The notes: a model not told the origin generated them from the letters alone. Counted from the stretch's first letter, positions 8,159 through 16,530 are shown. The stretch: 18,023 nucleotides of DNA from an uncultured Erysipelotrichaceae bacterium (GCA_902766815.1 CACXEZ010000002.1:1-18023), one strand, 5' to 3'. Numbers and translations are program-made.

Positions 8159-8614
8159 ATGCGATTAGTCATACAAAGATGTTTAGAATCATCAGTCTCA
8201 ATAGAGGGAAAAATAGTAGGGGAAATTAAACATGGCGTAGTAGTATTAGTAGGGTTTACCAAAAATGACAGTGAAAAAGAAATCAACTATCTAGTAGATA
8301 AACTAATCAATCTAAGAATTTTTGATGATGAATCTGGTGTAATGAACCTATCTTTACAAGATGTAAAAGGAAGCATCTTATCAATTAGTCAATTTACTTT
8401 ATATGCGGACACATCACATGGAAGAAGACCAAGTTACATTAAAGCTTTAAATGGGAAGGCTGCTAAAAAACTATATGATTTATGGAATAGAAGATTAACT
8501 GATGCAGGAGTAAATGTTGCAACCGGAGTTTTCGGAGCCGATATGAAAGTAAACCTCATTAATGACGGTCCAGTAACCATAACAATCGAAAAAGAAGGTG
8601 AAATTTGTGAATAA
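8159..8614 (+). CDS. dtd: D-aminoacyl-tRNA deacylase
   Basis: Cytoplasmic proofreading enzyme that hydrolyses D-amino acids (and mischarged Gly) from tRNA, keeping them out of translation. 151 residues, the normal size. The two cross-subunit signatures are exact and in the classic positions: SQFTLY at 77-82 and GPVT (the Gly-cisPro motif of the chiral-selectivity pocket) at 137-140. The start MRLVIQR is the typical family N-terminus. An ATG 15 bases further up is in frame but lies upstream of the predicted transcription start. It is first in an overlapping trio with the permease and the glycosyltransferase; the functional link to those two is not obvious. Confidence 0.95.
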   Translation: MRLVIQRCLESSVSIEGKIVGEIKHGVVVLVGFTKNDSEKEINYLVDKLINLRIFDDESGVMNLSLQDVKGSILSISQFTLYADTSHGRRPSYIKALNGKAAKKLYDLWNRRLTDAGVNVATGVFGADMKVNLINDGPVTITIEKEGEICE

Positions 8615-9677
8615 TAATAAAGTAAATTACAAATTAGTAAACATTCTAATAATTACATTAATTATCTGCTTAATCTATCTAATAAAAGGCTTATGGCTTG
8701 GTATCTTATCCAAAATAGTAAAGGTCTTACTACCATTCTTAGTAGCATTTGCCGTATCATATGCCCTATATCCATATTGCAAAAAAATAGAAAATTGTGG
8801 GTTACCAAAATGGCTTGCTGTAGGTATTATATATTTTATTTTATTCGGCTTTCTAATCATCTTAGGAATGACCGTAGTTCCATTATTATATGATCAAGTA
8901 GTATTATTTTTAAGTAATATATCAGCAGTTCTTACAGACATTTCATCAAAATTTGAAATCGACTTAGGCGTGTTGCAAGAATCCATTTCCTCAATCTCTA
9001 CTGACATATTAAAAAATATAGGAAATTCCATCTCTTCAGGAGCCCTAAATATATTAAACGCATCCATTAATGTAATCACAAATTTAGTAATTATTATCGC
9101 TTCAAGCATTTATTTCCTATGGGATATGGATAAAATTAGAAGTTGGTTGAAGAAAAAACTAAAAAGAAGGCGAAAAAAAATTTATGAATATGTTAAAGAA
9201 TTAGATAATGCCATTAACAATTATTTTACTGGCCTATTGCGAACCATTATCATTCAATTTATAGAATATACAATCGTATTCTTTCTAATTGGACACCCCA
9301 ATTATTTAGTCTTAAGTATTTTAGCAGCAATAACAACAATTATTCCTTATTTTGGTGGTTTGTTAGTAAACATCTTAGCAGTTATCATTGCAGCAGTAGT
9401 AAGTCCAAGATTACTAATTTTAACACTCCTAGTTTGCATAATTTGTCCTAATATTGATGGTTATATTATCGGGCCAAAAGTGTACGGAAAAACAAATCAA
9501 CTTCCAGCATTAGTCAATATTTTTGCAGTATTTGCTGGTGGAATTATAGCTGGTTTTTGGGGAATTGTGGCATCCTTGCCAATAGCAATTACCATTATAA
9601 CTACCTATAGATTTTTTGAAAATGATATCAACAAAACTGTATCCAATATAAAAGAAAGAAAACAGGAGGGAGCATGA
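8607..9677 (+). CDS. AI-2E family permease (PF01594-type membrane protein)
   Basis: A 356-residue polytopic membrane protein of the AI-2E/YdbI/YtvI family. Layout is typical: two or three hydrophobic segments within about 10-90, a soluble stretch about 95-140, a further segment about 145-165 followed by a very basic loop (KKKLKRRRKK), and four segments from about 200 to 335. The signature-like IIPYFGGLL lies before the last hairpins. Family members export quorum signals or act as ion antiporters, and the substrate cannot be read from sequence. GTG 8607 is preferred over GTG 8598: AGAAGG (8593-8598) is 8 bases before it. The start overlaps the dtd stop by 8 bases. The TGA stop, within an ATGA overlap with the next gene, shows that UGA is a stop codon here. 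Confidence 0.88.
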   Translation: MNNNKVNYKLVNILIITLIICLIYLIKGLWLGILSKIVKVLLPFLVAFAVSYALYPYCKKIENCGLPKWLAVGIIYFILFGFLIILGMTVVPLLYDQVVLFLSNISAVLTDISSKFEIDLGVLQESISSISTDILKNIGNSISSGALNILNASINVITNLVIIIASSIYFLWDMDKIRSWLKKKLKRRRKKIYEYVKELDNAINNYFTGLLRTIIIQFIEYTIVFFLIGHPNYLVLSILAAITTIIPYFGGLLVNILAVIIAAVVSPRLLILTLLVCIICPNIDGYIIGPKVYGKTNQLPALVNIFAVFAGGIIAGFWGIVASLPIAITIITTYRFFENDINKTVSNIKERKQEGA

Positions 9678-10675
9678 AAATATTACTTTATACAGAGATG
9701 CAAAAAGCGGTTGGTAAATCTGGTCTGGGGAAAGCAATCAAACATCAAATGAAAGCATTGGAACTAGCTGGAGTAGAGTACACTACTAATCTCAAAGATG
9801 ACTATGACATTTTACACATCAATACCTATTTCCCATATTCCTATGAGCTAGCCCTAAAAGCCAAAAAAAAAGGGAAAAAGATTATATATCATGCGCACTC
9901 AACAGAAGAAGATTTTAGAAACGGATTTGTTTTTAGCAAACAAGTTTCTCCGATGTTTAAAAAATGGTTGATTAAATGTTATAATCTAGGAGATGTAATT
10001 GTAACACCTACAGAGTATTCCAAAAAACTATTAGAAGGATATGGTATTGATAAAAAAATTTATGCAATTAGTAATGGAATTGAAATAGAAAAATTTAAAA
10101 AAAACAAAGAATTAGGAAAAAAATTCAGAGAAACTTATCATTTCAAAGAAGAAGATAAAGTAATTATTGGAATTGGTCTATATATAGAAAGAAAAGGAAT
10201 TGTTGATTTTGTAGAACTAGCAAAAAGATTACCAGAATATAAATTTATTTGGTTTGGATACAGCCCGTTAAGTGCAACAACTAAAAATGTAAGGGATGCA
10301 GTTAATACAAAGTTGGATAATTTAACATTTGCAGGATATGTAGAATCTGATATGATTATTGGAGCAATGAGTGGCAGCAATTTATATATTTTTCCAACAT
10401 TAGAAGAAACAGAGGGTATTCCAATTATTGAAGCATGCGCTTGTAAATGTAAAGCCTTAATTCGTGATATTCCAGTTTTTGATAATTGGTTAGAAGATGG
10501 CTTAAATGTATATAAAGCAAAGAATATAGATGAATTCGAAGTAAAAATCAAGAAAATAATTAATAATGAATTACCAGATTTAACAGAAGAAGCATATCAT
10601 GTAGCAGAAATGAGAAGTCTAGAAATTGTAGGAGAAAAATTAAAACAAGTATATGAAGAAGTATTAAAAAAATAG
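9674..10675 (+). CDS. GT4-family glycosyltransferase, probably glycolipid synthesis
   Basis: A 333-residue GT-B retaining glycosyltransferase. The N-terminal acceptor domain begins MKILLYTEMQKAVGKSGLG; the C-terminal donor domain carries the EX7E element in LEETEGIPIIEA (Glu245 and Glu253). The motif YHAHSTEEDFRN and the whole N-terminal half resemble, from memory, streptococcal CpoA/LafB-type enzymes that add sugars to (glycosyl-)diacylglycerol at the membrane face. A role in glycolipid anchor or membrane glycolipid synthesis is therefore likely but inferred; donor and acceptor are unknown. No membrane segment is seen, as in peripheral enzymes of this group. The ATG shares four bases with the permease stop, with AGGAGG at 9664-9669, so translation is coupled. 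The stop is TAG. Confidence 0.85.
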   Translation: MKILLYTEMQKAVGKSGLGKAIKHQMKALELAGVEYTTNLKDDYDILHINTYFPYSYELALKAKKKGKKIIYHAHSTEEDFRNGFVFSKQVSPMFKKWLIKCYNLGDVIVTPTEYSKKLLEGYGIDKKIYAISNGIEIEKFKKNKELGKKFRETYHFKEEDKVIIGIGLYIERKGIVDFVELAKRLPEYKFIWFGYSPLSATTKNVRDAVNTKLDNLTFAGYVESDMIIGAMSGSNLYIFPTLEETEGIPIIEACACKCKALIRDIPVFDNWLEDGLNVYKAKNIDEFEVKIKKIINNELPDLTEEAYHVAEMRSLEIVGEKLKQVYEEVLKK

Positions 10676-10679
10676 GCGC

Positions 10680-10707
10680 AAATTTTTCAAAAAATAAAGA
10701 AAAATTT
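10680..10707 (+). terminator. Weak A/T-only hairpin after the glycosyltransferase
   Basis: AAATTTTTC (10680-10688) pairs with GAAAAATTT (10699-10707) around a 10-base A-rich loop. The stem has a single G-C pair and no clear U-tract. It abuts the rpsB promoter, so if it works at all it is a leaky terminator. Confidence 0.3.
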
Positions 10708-10708
10708 C

Positions 10709-10737
10709 TTGTACTATTTTTTGTTTTATGTTAAGAT
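10709..10737 (+). promoter_or_regulatory. Promoter of rpsB-tsf
   Basis: TTGTAC (10709-10714) and TAAGAT (10732-10737) are 17 bases apart, and TGT just before the -10 makes it an extended -10. Transcription would start near 10743, giving a leader of about 120 bases before rpsB. Confidence 0.72.
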
Positions 10738-10742
10738 AGGTA

Positions 10743-10862
10743 TGGCTTTTCAAAAAAATATTCACAAATATGGATTTATTTCTTCTAGTGCTTAAAGAAA
10801 TTTAGGTGAAGAAATAAAAGAGAAATATTTGGAAGAGAAAAACAAAGAAAGGAATGATAAAT
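10743..10862 (+). promoter_or_regulatory. Structured 5' leader of rpsB, candidate S2 autoregulation site
   Basis: The leader contains a perfect 11-bp hairpin: TTTATTTCTTC (10775-10785) with GAAGAAATAAA (10808-10818), loop 22 bases. A smaller alternative pairs TTTCTT (10779-10784) with AAGAAA (10795-10800), so the two are mutually exclusive. Ribosomal protein S2 represses its own operon through the leader in other bacteria. Whether this leader does so is inference. Confidence 0.45.
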
Positions 10863-11810
10863 ATGGCAGTAGTATCTATGAGCTACTTATTAGAAGCTGG
10901 AGTTCATTTCGGACATCAAACAAAGAGATGGAATCCAAAAATGAAAGAGTATATCTACAACTCTCGTGACGATATTTACATTATCGATTTACAAAAAACA
11001 GTAGAAAAATTAGAAGAAGCATATGCAGCTTTAAAACAAATTGTTGAAGCTGGAGGTAGTGTCCTTTACGTAGGAACAAAAAAACAAGCAAGCGAAGTAT
11101 GTCGTGAAGAAGCAGAAAGAAGTGGAATGTATTATATGACAGAACGTTGGCTTGGTGGAACACTAACAAACTTCAAAACCATTAGAAGAAGAGTAAAAAG
11201 ACTAGAAGAAATCGAAAAAATGGAAACAGATGGAACATTTGAAAAACTACCTAAGAAAGAAGTAATTGGTCTAAAGAAAGAATATGATAAACTAAACAAG
11301 AATCTATGTGGAATTCGTGAGATGAACAAATTACCAGGAGCTTTAATCATTGTAGATTCTATGAAAGAAGAAAACGCAATTAGAGAAGCTAGAAAATTAG
11401 GAATCCCTGTATTTGGTATCATCGATACTAATTGTGATCCTGATTTAGTGGATTATGTAATTCCAGGAAACGACGATGCCGTACGTGCAATTAAAGTTGT
11501 ATTAGGTGTATTAACAAATGCTATCATTGAAGTAAAAGGTGGAACCATTGTAGACTACGTAACAGAAGATGAGTCTAGAAAAGCATCTAGACAAAATGAT
11601 AAAACTTCTAAAAAAAGTGAAGTAAAACCAGAAAAAAAGAAAGAATTAGTTGAAACAAAAACAGAAAAGCCAAAGAAAGAAGAAAATATAGAACCTAAAT
11701 TAGATTTAAATATTCTTACAGTAAGTGAATTAAGAGATCTTGCTAAGAAAAAAGAAATCAAAGGTTATTCAAAAATGAAAAAAGAAGAATTAATCGAAGC
11801 TTTAAAATAA
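10863..11810 (+). CDS. rpsB: Small-subunit ribosomal protein S2 with C-terminal Rho-N/SAP-like tail
   Basis: Component of the 30S subunit needed for binding S1-like proteins and late assembly. The core is canonical: [19 protein letters not shown], then [10 protein letters not shown], and [16 protein letters not shown], almost as in Bacillus. The protein has 315 residues against about 246 in B. subtilis. The surplus is a Lys/Glu-rich linker from about residue 237 and a 36-residue terminal module (280-315: [14 protein letters not shown] then [14 protein letters not shown]), which reads as a Rho N-terminal/SAP-type helical nucleic-acid-binding motif. ATG 10863 is chosen over ATG 10854, because the latter abuts the Shine-Dalgarno AAAGGA (10848-10853) and the former gives the family N-terminus. 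It is followed after 28 bases by tsf, the usual partner. Confidence 0.97.
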   Translation: MAVVSMSYLLEAGVHFGHQTKRWNPKMKEYIYNSRDDIYIIDLQKTVEKLEEAYAALKQIVEAGGSVLYVGTKKQASEVCREEAERSGMYYMTERWLGGTLTNFKTIRRRVKRLEEIEKMETDGTFEKLPKKEVIGLKKEYDKLNKNLCGIREMNKLPGALIIVDSMKEENAIREARKLGIPVFGIIDTNCDPDLVDYVIPGNDDAVRAIKVVLGVLTNAIIEVKGGTIVDYVTEDESRKASRQNDKTSKKSEVKPEKKKELVETKTEKPKKEENIEPKLDLNILTVSELRDLAKKKEIKGYSKMKKEELIEALK

Positions 11811-11838
11811 AAAAATAAACGAAAGGAAGTGTCAACCT

Positions 11839-12711
11839 ATGATTAGTGCAAGTATGGTAAAAGAACTTAGAGAAGCAAGTGGTGCTGGAATGCTAGATTG
11901 CAAAAAAGCATTAGAAGCTACTAATGGAAACATGGAAGAAGCTATAACATGGCTTAGAGAAAAAGGAATTTCTAAAGCAGCAAAGAAAGCATCTCGTATT
12001 GCAGCAGAAGGATTAGGACTTACTAAGATAAATGGAAACAAAGCTATTATTGTAGAAGTAAATTCTGAAACAGACTTTGTTGCCAAGAATGAAGAATTTA
12101 AAAATCTTGTATCAGAAATTGCTGATACTATTCTAAATAGCGAAGCCAAAACAGTAGAGGAAGCCTTAAATCTAGAATCAAATGGAAAAACATTATCTGA
12201 CTTAATTGCAGAAAAAGTTGGTACAATTGGTGAAAAATTAACTTTAAGAAGATTTGAAGTAGTTACAAAAGAAGACAATCAAATATTTGGTACTTACTCT
12301 CATATGGGAGGAAAAATCGTAACTTTAACTGTAATGGATGGAAGTGATGAAGAACTTGCCAAAGATATAGCAATGCAAGCTGCAGCTATGAAACCATTAT
12401 ATTTAAACCGTGATGAAGTTCCAAGTGATGAAATAGAAAGAGAAAAAACAATTCTAACAGAACAAGCAGAAAACGAAGGACTAGATGAGAATAAGTTACC
12501 AATGATAGTAAATGGCAGACTAAATAAATACTTTGAAGAAGTTTGTTTAGTGGATCAAGGATTTATTAAAGAAAACAAAATGAAAGTTTCTAAATATGTA
12601 GAATCTAAAAAAAGTACTATTATTAAATTCGTTCGTTACGAAGTTGGAGAAGGAATTGAAAAAAGAGAAGAAAACTTTGCTGATGAAGTAATGAAACAAA
12701 TTAATGGCTAA
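11839..12711 (+). CDS. tsf: Translation elongation factor Ts
   Basis: Cytoplasmic nucleotide-exchange factor that regenerates EF-Tu-GTP. 290 residues, the usual length for Bacilli. The N-terminal UBA-like domain (about 1-50; includes [16 protein letters not shown]) is followed by the core with the conserved TDFVAKN at 78-84, whose Asp-Phe contacts the EF-Tu magnesium site. The C-terminal half has the second core lobe and the QGFI segment near residue 245. AAAGGAAGTG (11822-11831) precedes the ATG. It is co-transcribed with rpsB and followed immediately by a strong terminator. Confidence 0.97.
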   Translation: MISASMVKELREASGAGMLDCKKALEATNGNMEEAITWLREKGISKAAKKASRIAAEGLGLTKINGNKAIIVEVNSETDFVAKNEEFKNLVSEIADTILNSEAKTVEEALNLESNGKTLSDLIAEKVGTIGEKLTLRRFEVVTKEDNQIFGTYSHMGGKIVTLTVMDGSDEELAKDIAMQAAAMKPLYLNRDEVPSDEIEREKTILTEQAENEGLDENKLPMIVNGRLNKYFEEVCLVDQGFIKENKMKVSKYVESKKSTIIKFVRYEVGEGIEKREENFADEVMKQING

Positions 12712-12716
12712 TAAAG

Positions 12717-12756
12717 AAAATATCAGAAAACTTAAATAGCTTTTTGATATTTTTTT
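12717..12756 (+). terminator. Terminator of rpsB-tsf
   Basis: AAAATATCAGAAA (12717-12729) pairs with TTTTTGATATTTT (12741-12753), 13 bp including one G-U, with an 11-base loop. The T-tract continues to 12756. It begins five bases after the tsf stop. Confidence 0.82.
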
Positions 12757-12766
12757 GTTGAAAAAA

Positions 12767-12785
12767 TAAGGAGGATTTTACCATT
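12767..12785 (+). promoter_or_regulatory. Strong ribosome-binding site followed by ATT, in frame with radC
   Basis: TAAGGAGG (12767-12774) is a near-perfect Shine-Dalgarno sequence. Eight bases later comes ATT (12783-12785), which opens twelve codons in frame with the radC ATG at 12819. Either radC can start at a rare AUU codon, or an ATG start has been lost and the downstream ATG with AGAGGTG took over. Confidence 0.4.
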
Positions 12786-12818
12786 TCAAAAGCGAATAAT
12801 ATAAGTAGAGGTGATAAG

Positions 12819-13499
12819 ATGGTAAAATTCAAAGAAATCCCAAATGAAGAAAAACCAAGAGAAAGATTAGTGATGTATGGCCCAAAGTATTTAAGTAATG
12901 AAGAATTATTAATGATTATTTTAAAAACAGGAACTAAAAATAAATCAGTAAAGGAACTAGCGATAGAAGTATTATCAAAAAGCAAAGGATTACAAAATCT
13001 AAAGGATATATCACTAAATCAATTAATGAAAATTAATGGAATAGGTAGAGTAAAAGCAATAGAACTCTCTGCCTTTATTGAGCTTGCTAAAAGAATAAAT
13101 GCCACAGTCACAGAAAGAGAGTTTATAGCATTAACAAAACCGACTATCATCATAGAGTACTTTAATGAACAATTAAAAAATATAAAACAAGAAGAGTTTT
13201 ATTGCATCTATTTAGATAACAAAAAGAATTATATCAACAAAAAGAAATTATTTATAGGAACAATTAACTCATCTATTGTACACCCAAGGGAAATATTTAA
13301 AGAAGCCTATCTGTTATCAGCAAGTTTTATTATTTGTCTACATAATCATCCATCAGGTGATCCTACTCCTAGCAAAGAAGATATAATAATAACGAGAAAA
13401 CTAAAACAACTAGGAGAGTTACATGCTATACAATTGTTGGATCATATCATTATTGGTTCTAATTGCTATTACAGTTTTTATGAAGATAACAATATTTAA
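12819..13499 (+). CDS. radC: RadC/JAMM-domain protein
   Basis: A 226-residue RadC (UPF0758) protein. The N-terminal third has a helix-hairpin-helix-type DNA-binding region around MKINGIGRVKAIEL (about 70-83). The C-terminal JAB1/MPN+ domain carries the metal motif HNHPSGDPTPSKED, with His175, His177 and Asp188 as metal ligands and Ser185 conserved. The family is widespread, but its old link to recombinational repair is doubtful and its true substrate is unknown; a JAMM metalloprotease or nuclease activity is predicted. The ATG is supported by AGAGGTG (12807-12813) and by the family-like opening with PRERL, but an in-frame upstream ATT with a much stronger ribosome site is an alternative. No convincing promoter is visible between the tsf terminator and this gene. 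Confidence 0.93.
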   Translation: MVKFKEIPNEEKPRERLVMYGPKYLSNEELLMIILKTGTKNKSVKELAIEVLSKSKGLQNLKDISLNQLMKINGIGRVKAIELSAFIELAKRINATVTEREFIALTKPTIIIEYFNEQLKNIKQEEFYCIYLDNKKNYINKKKLFIGTINSSIVHPREIFKEAYLLSASFIICLHNHPSGDPTPSKEDIIITRKLKQLGELHAIQLLDHIIIGSNCYYSFYEDNNI

Positions 13500-13546
13500 A
13501 TAATAATATGCAAGAACAACACATATATTGTACTGTAGGTGGTTTT

Positions 13547-14395
13547 GTGAGAAAATTCATTCAGATAATAGGATTGATTTGCTTCGTAGTATTTGGCTTC
13601 TTTTATACAGATAAAGTAATGGAAGTAATAAGAGAAGAAGATGACATCATGATACAACTAAGCGATATAAAAGATATATTGAAAGTAGAACCCGTAGATG
13701 CAAAAATCACTTCTAATACTATGATTCCAGGCTTAAATGGGAAGAGTGTAAATATTGATAAGAGTTATAAAGTAATGAAAAGTATGGGTGTTTTTAATCA
13801 AAATGAAATAATTTTTGATGTAATACATCCAAATATCAGTATGATAAATAATAAAGATAAATATCTTATCAAGGGAAACAATAACAAGCAAATGGTTAGT
13901 TTAATACTCTTGTTAGATAGCAATAAATATTTGGATAAAATAGAAAAAATAGTTGATAGCAAAGGAATAACAGTAAATTATTTTATAAATTATGGCTATC
14001 TAATTAGTAACTCTACAAAAATTAAAGATATGATAAATCAAGAATTTTATAGTTATGGAGAAAATGGTACTTATACACCAGATAATTTACTATTTTCTAA
14101 TAATTTAATCAGTAGAATAAGCAATAATAATGCAAATCTTTGCCTAGCTATAGATAAAGAAAAAAACATTTTAGAATTATGCAGTAAAAACGATTTATAT
14201 ACCATTACCCCAAACATTATAGTTGAAGAACATCCATATGATACAGTAAAAAATAATCTTACTAGTGGAAGCATGATTTTATTAAAGATGAATAATGAAA
14301 CAATAAAAGAACTGAACACAATTATAGACTACATTAAAGGAAAGGGGCTTAAAATAGATGGATTATCTAAATTACTAAATGAAGAATTAGAATAA
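13547..14395 (+). CDS. Polysaccharide deacetylase-like (NodB-fold) protein lacking catalytic motifs
   Basis: A 282-residue protein. It opens MRKFIQ with a hydrophobic signal anchor (about 4-20), so the rest is probably extracellular. A segment with MIPGLNGKSVN and FDVIHPN resembles the N-terminal part of some Firmicutes polysaccharide deacetylases. It is followed by a NodB-like region from about residue 120 to the end, whose final strand-helix (GSMILLKMNNETIKELNT then GLKIDGLSKLL) matches the usual 'G-IILLH...ALp-ii-LK-kGy' pattern. The TFDDG motif is replaced by LILLLDSN and the HxxxH metal site is not evident, so it is probably a non-catalytic wall-binding or regulatory relative. GTG 13547 with AGGTGG (13537-13542) is preferred over ATG 13508, which has no ribosome site. 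It follows radC by under 50 bases. Function uncertain. Confidence 0.65.
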   Translation: MRKFIQIIGLICFVVFGFFYTDKVMEVIREEDDIMIQLSDIKDILKVEPVDAKITSNTMIPGLNGKSVNIDKSYKVMKSMGVFNQNEIIFDVIHPNISMINNKDKYLIKGNNNKQMVSLILLLDSNKYLDKIEKIVDSKGITVNYFINYGYLISNSTKIKDMINQEFYSYGENGTYTPDNLLFSNNLISRISNNNANLCLAIDKEKNILELCSKNDLYTITPNIIVEEHPYDTVKNNLTSGSMILLKMNNETIKELNTIIDYIKGKGLKIDGLSKLLNEELE

Positions 14396-14430
14396 AATAA
14401 AAAAGGTGCAGCAAAAAACATTTTCCATTC

Positions 14431-14459
14431 TTGACAAGTTCTAAAATACTAGGTACAAT
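14431..14459 (+). promoter_or_regulatory. Promoter of rny
   Basis: TTGACA (14431-14436), a perfect -35, and TACAAT (14454-14459) are separated by 17 bases. Transcription should begin near 14466, giving a leader of about 60 bases. Confidence 0.87.
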
Positions 14460-14525
14460 TAATATGTATAGTTTATTATTAAATAATTTTCTATTCATAT
14501 AAATAAAAAGAATGGAGGTGTATCG

Positions 14526-16079
14526 ATGAATACAGTTTTAATCTCCATTTTAGTATTTATTCTTGGATTAATTATTGGAGCTATTATCATGGTAGTAGCA
14601 CGTAATCTTAAATTAAAAAAAGATACCGAAAAAGCTACTGATATTATAGAACAAGCAAAAAAAGAGGCAGATAAAATCAAAAGAGAATCTATTTTAGAAG
14701 CAAAACAGGAAATTCATAAATTAAAATTAGATAACGAAAAAGAAATAAAAGAAAAAAAGAAAGAATTGAAAGATTCAGAAGATCGTATACTACAAAGAGA
14801 AAATAATATTGATAGACGTGATTTAGTTTTACAAAACAGAGAAGATGCTGCAACAGAGAGAGAAAATGCCTTATTAGAAAAGCAAAAAGAAATTCAAGAA
14901 CAAGAAGAAAAAATGGAAGAATTAAAAAAAATACAAATGGAAAAACTAGAAGAAATTTCTGGTTATAGCAGTAAAGAAGCACATGATGTAATCATGCAAA
15001 GAGTATCAGACGAAATGAGCAAAGAAGTTGCACTTTACATCAAGCAAAGAGAATCTGATGCCAAAATTGAATCTGATAATCTAGCAAAAGAGATGTTAAT
15101 CAATGGGATGCAAAGATATGCAGCAGATGTCACAAACACTCAAACAGTTTGTGTAATAAGTCTACCTAGTGATGAAATGAAAGGTAGAATCATTGGGAGA
15201 GAAGGAAGAAACGTAAGGACAATTGAAGCGGTTACAGGAGTAGACTTAATTATTGATGATACTCCTGAAGCAATTGTCATATCAAGTTTTGACCCATTGC
15301 GTAGAGAAATTGCAAAACTTACATTAGAAACTTTAATTAGTGATGGTAGAATTCATCCAGCTAGAATAGAAGAAGTTTATGATAAAACTTGTAAAGATGT
15401 AAAAGCAACAATTCGTGAACAAGGAAAAAAAGCTATCTATTCTCTAGGAATTAGTAAAATGGATGCAGAGCTAATTGAGATTGTTGGTAAACTACATTTT
15501 CGTACTAGCTATAGTCAAAACGCCTTACAGCATTCCATTGAGGTAGCAAATATTTCTGGACTTCTAGCAGGCGAATTAGGTGAAAATATAAACCTAGCAA
15601 AAAGAGCAGGATTATTACATGATATTGGAAAAGCAATTGACTTCGAAATGGAAGGAACTCACGTTCAAATAGGAGCAGAAATTGCCAGAAAATATGGTGA
15701 GGATGAAGTCGTCATTAATGCTATCTTATCACATCATGGAGATACCGATGCAACTAGTGTTATTTCATCTATCGTGGCAATTGCTGATACAATTTCAGCA
15801 TCTCGTCCTGGAGCAAGAAATGACACCTCAGAAAACTATTTTCAACGTTTAGAACAATTAGAGGCAATTGGAAATAGCATAGCAGGAGTGGAAAAGTCAT
15901 ATGCTGTACAAGCAGGTAGAGAATTACGTATTATGGTAAAACCAGAAGAGGTAGATGACCTAGCTAGTTTCCAAGTAGCGAGAGAAATTAAAGAGAAAAT
16001 AGAAAACGAGATGCAATACCCTGGAACAATCAAAGTAACAGTAATTAGAGAAACCAGAGCAACAGAAGAAGCAAAATAA
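14526..16079 (+). CDS. rny: Ribonuclease Y
   Basis: Membrane-bound endoribonuclease that starts mRNA decay and many RNA maturations in Firmicutes. 517 residues against 520 in B. subtilis. Order: one N-terminal transmembrane helix (about 4-26), a long charged coiled coil (about 30-190), a KH RNA-binding domain with the GREG loop at 224-227, and an HD metal-hydrolase domain with LLHDIGKA (His365-Asp366). A C-terminal region of about 90 residues closes it. GGAGGTG (14514-14520) lies five bases before the ATG. It has its own promoter and terminator and so is a single-gene unit. In Bacillus, rny is also in the broad spoIIIE-ymfF-ymfH-recA region (from memory), which hints at a rearranged ancestral neighbourhood. 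Confidence 0.97.
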   Translation: MNTVLISILVFILGLIIGAIIMVVARNLKLKKDTEKATDIIEQAKKEADKIKRESILEAKQEIHKLKLDNEKEIKEKKKELKDSEDRILQRENNIDRRDLVLQNREDAATERENALLEKQKEIQEQEEKMEELKKIQMEKLEEISGYSSKEAHDVIMQRVSDEMSKEVALYIKQRESDAKIESDNLAKEMLINGMQRYAADVTNTQTVCVISLPSDEMKGRIIGREGRNVRTIEAVTGVDLIIDDTPEAIVISSFDPLRREIAKLTLETLISDGRIHPARIEEVYDKTCKDVKATIREQGKKAIYSLGISKMDAELIEIVGKLHFRTSYSQNALQHSIEVANISGLLAGELGENINLAKRAGLLHDIGKAIDFEMEGTHVQIGAEIARKYGEDEVVINAILSHHGDTDATSVISSIVAIADTISASRPGARNDTSENYFQRLEQLEAIGNSIAGVEKSYAVQAGRELRIMVKPEEVDDLASFQVAREIKEKIENEMQYPGTIKVTVIRETRATEEAK

Positions 16080-16100
16080 AGAGAACAAAGTTCTCTTTTC
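16078..16100 (+). terminator. Terminator of rny
   Basis: AAAGAGAAC (16078-16086) pairs with GTTCTCTTT (16090-16098) around AAA, followed by TC. The stem starts inside the rny stop codon (16077-16079), and it lies before the ssrA promoter. Confidence 0.75.
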
Positions 16101-16113
16101 GTTTACTTTAGTA

Positions 16114-16141
16114 TTGACTTTTTAATAAAATCAAGTATAAT
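16114..16141 (+). promoter_or_regulatory. Promoter of ssrA
   Basis: TTGACT (16114-16119) and TATAAT (16136-16141) are 16 bases apart. Transcription would start a few bases before the mature 5' end at 16155, leaving a very short precursor leader. Confidence 0.83.
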
Positions 16142-16154
16142 TATTAAGTGTAAT

Positions 16155-16517
16155 GGGGTCGTATTGGCTTCGACAAAATTAACTGAACTAGAATAGCAAG
16201 TCGATTTATTCACGTCACGAATTAAATTAAATATAGCTGGAAACGACTATAATTATTCTACTGGATACGCTTTCGCGTAAATTAATATAATACAGTAGGT
16301 TCTATTCTTTCTTTGCCTGTGAGAGAGATTTAGGACAAATAAAGCAGACTATATTATATTTCTCTCCTAAGAAATATAATGAACATTCTAGGATAGTAAA
16401 TATTTTTGCTTGTTAATTCGCTTATATATTTATGAAGTGTTGAGTAATTAACTAAACTTGTAGAAGTTTTAGGGATGTTATTTTTGGACGGGAGTTCGAA
16501 TCTCCCCGACTCCACCA
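16155..16517 (+). ncRNA. ssrA: Transfer-messenger RNA (tmRNA), tag (A)GNDYNYSTGYAFA
   Basis: One-piece tmRNA of 363 bases that rescues stalled ribosomes and adds a degradation tag. The 5' end GGGGTCG pairs with CGACTCC (16507-16513) with G-U at the third pair, the alanine identity element. The T-arm GGGAG-TTCGAAT-CTCCC lies just before, and CCA is encoded at 16515-16517. The 5' GGCTTCGAC segment is the usual D-loop-like element. By alignment with the E. coli context (UAG plus two bases, then resume codon and AAC GAC), the resume codon is GGA 16239-16241. The tag is GNDYNYSTGYAFA with stop UAA 16278-16280. The stop sits at the edge of a TACGC-TTTC-GCGTA hairpin. The -AFA end resembles mycoplasma tags rather than the -LAA/-VAA of Bacillus. 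Confidence 0.96.
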
Positions 16518-16530
16518 TAATGATATTAAT

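Noticed and set aside
11832..12278. Minus-strand open frame of about 148 codons inside tsf
   Set aside because: It lies wholly opposite a well-conserved EF-Ts coding region, is Ser/Phe-rich as expected from reading AT-rich coding DNA backwards, and has no start signals.
12777..12805. Promoter for radC (TTTACC ... TATAAG, 17-base spacer)
   Set aside because: The predicted transcription start near 12812 would fall within the AGAGGTG ribosome site, removing it; both hexamers are imperfect.
623..16079. Mycoplasma-type genetic code (UGA read as Trp)
   Set aside because: The AI-2E-family gene ends in TGA exactly within an ATGA overlap and with a ribosome site for the next gene, Trp is encoded by TGG throughout, and no long gene contains an in-frame TGA.
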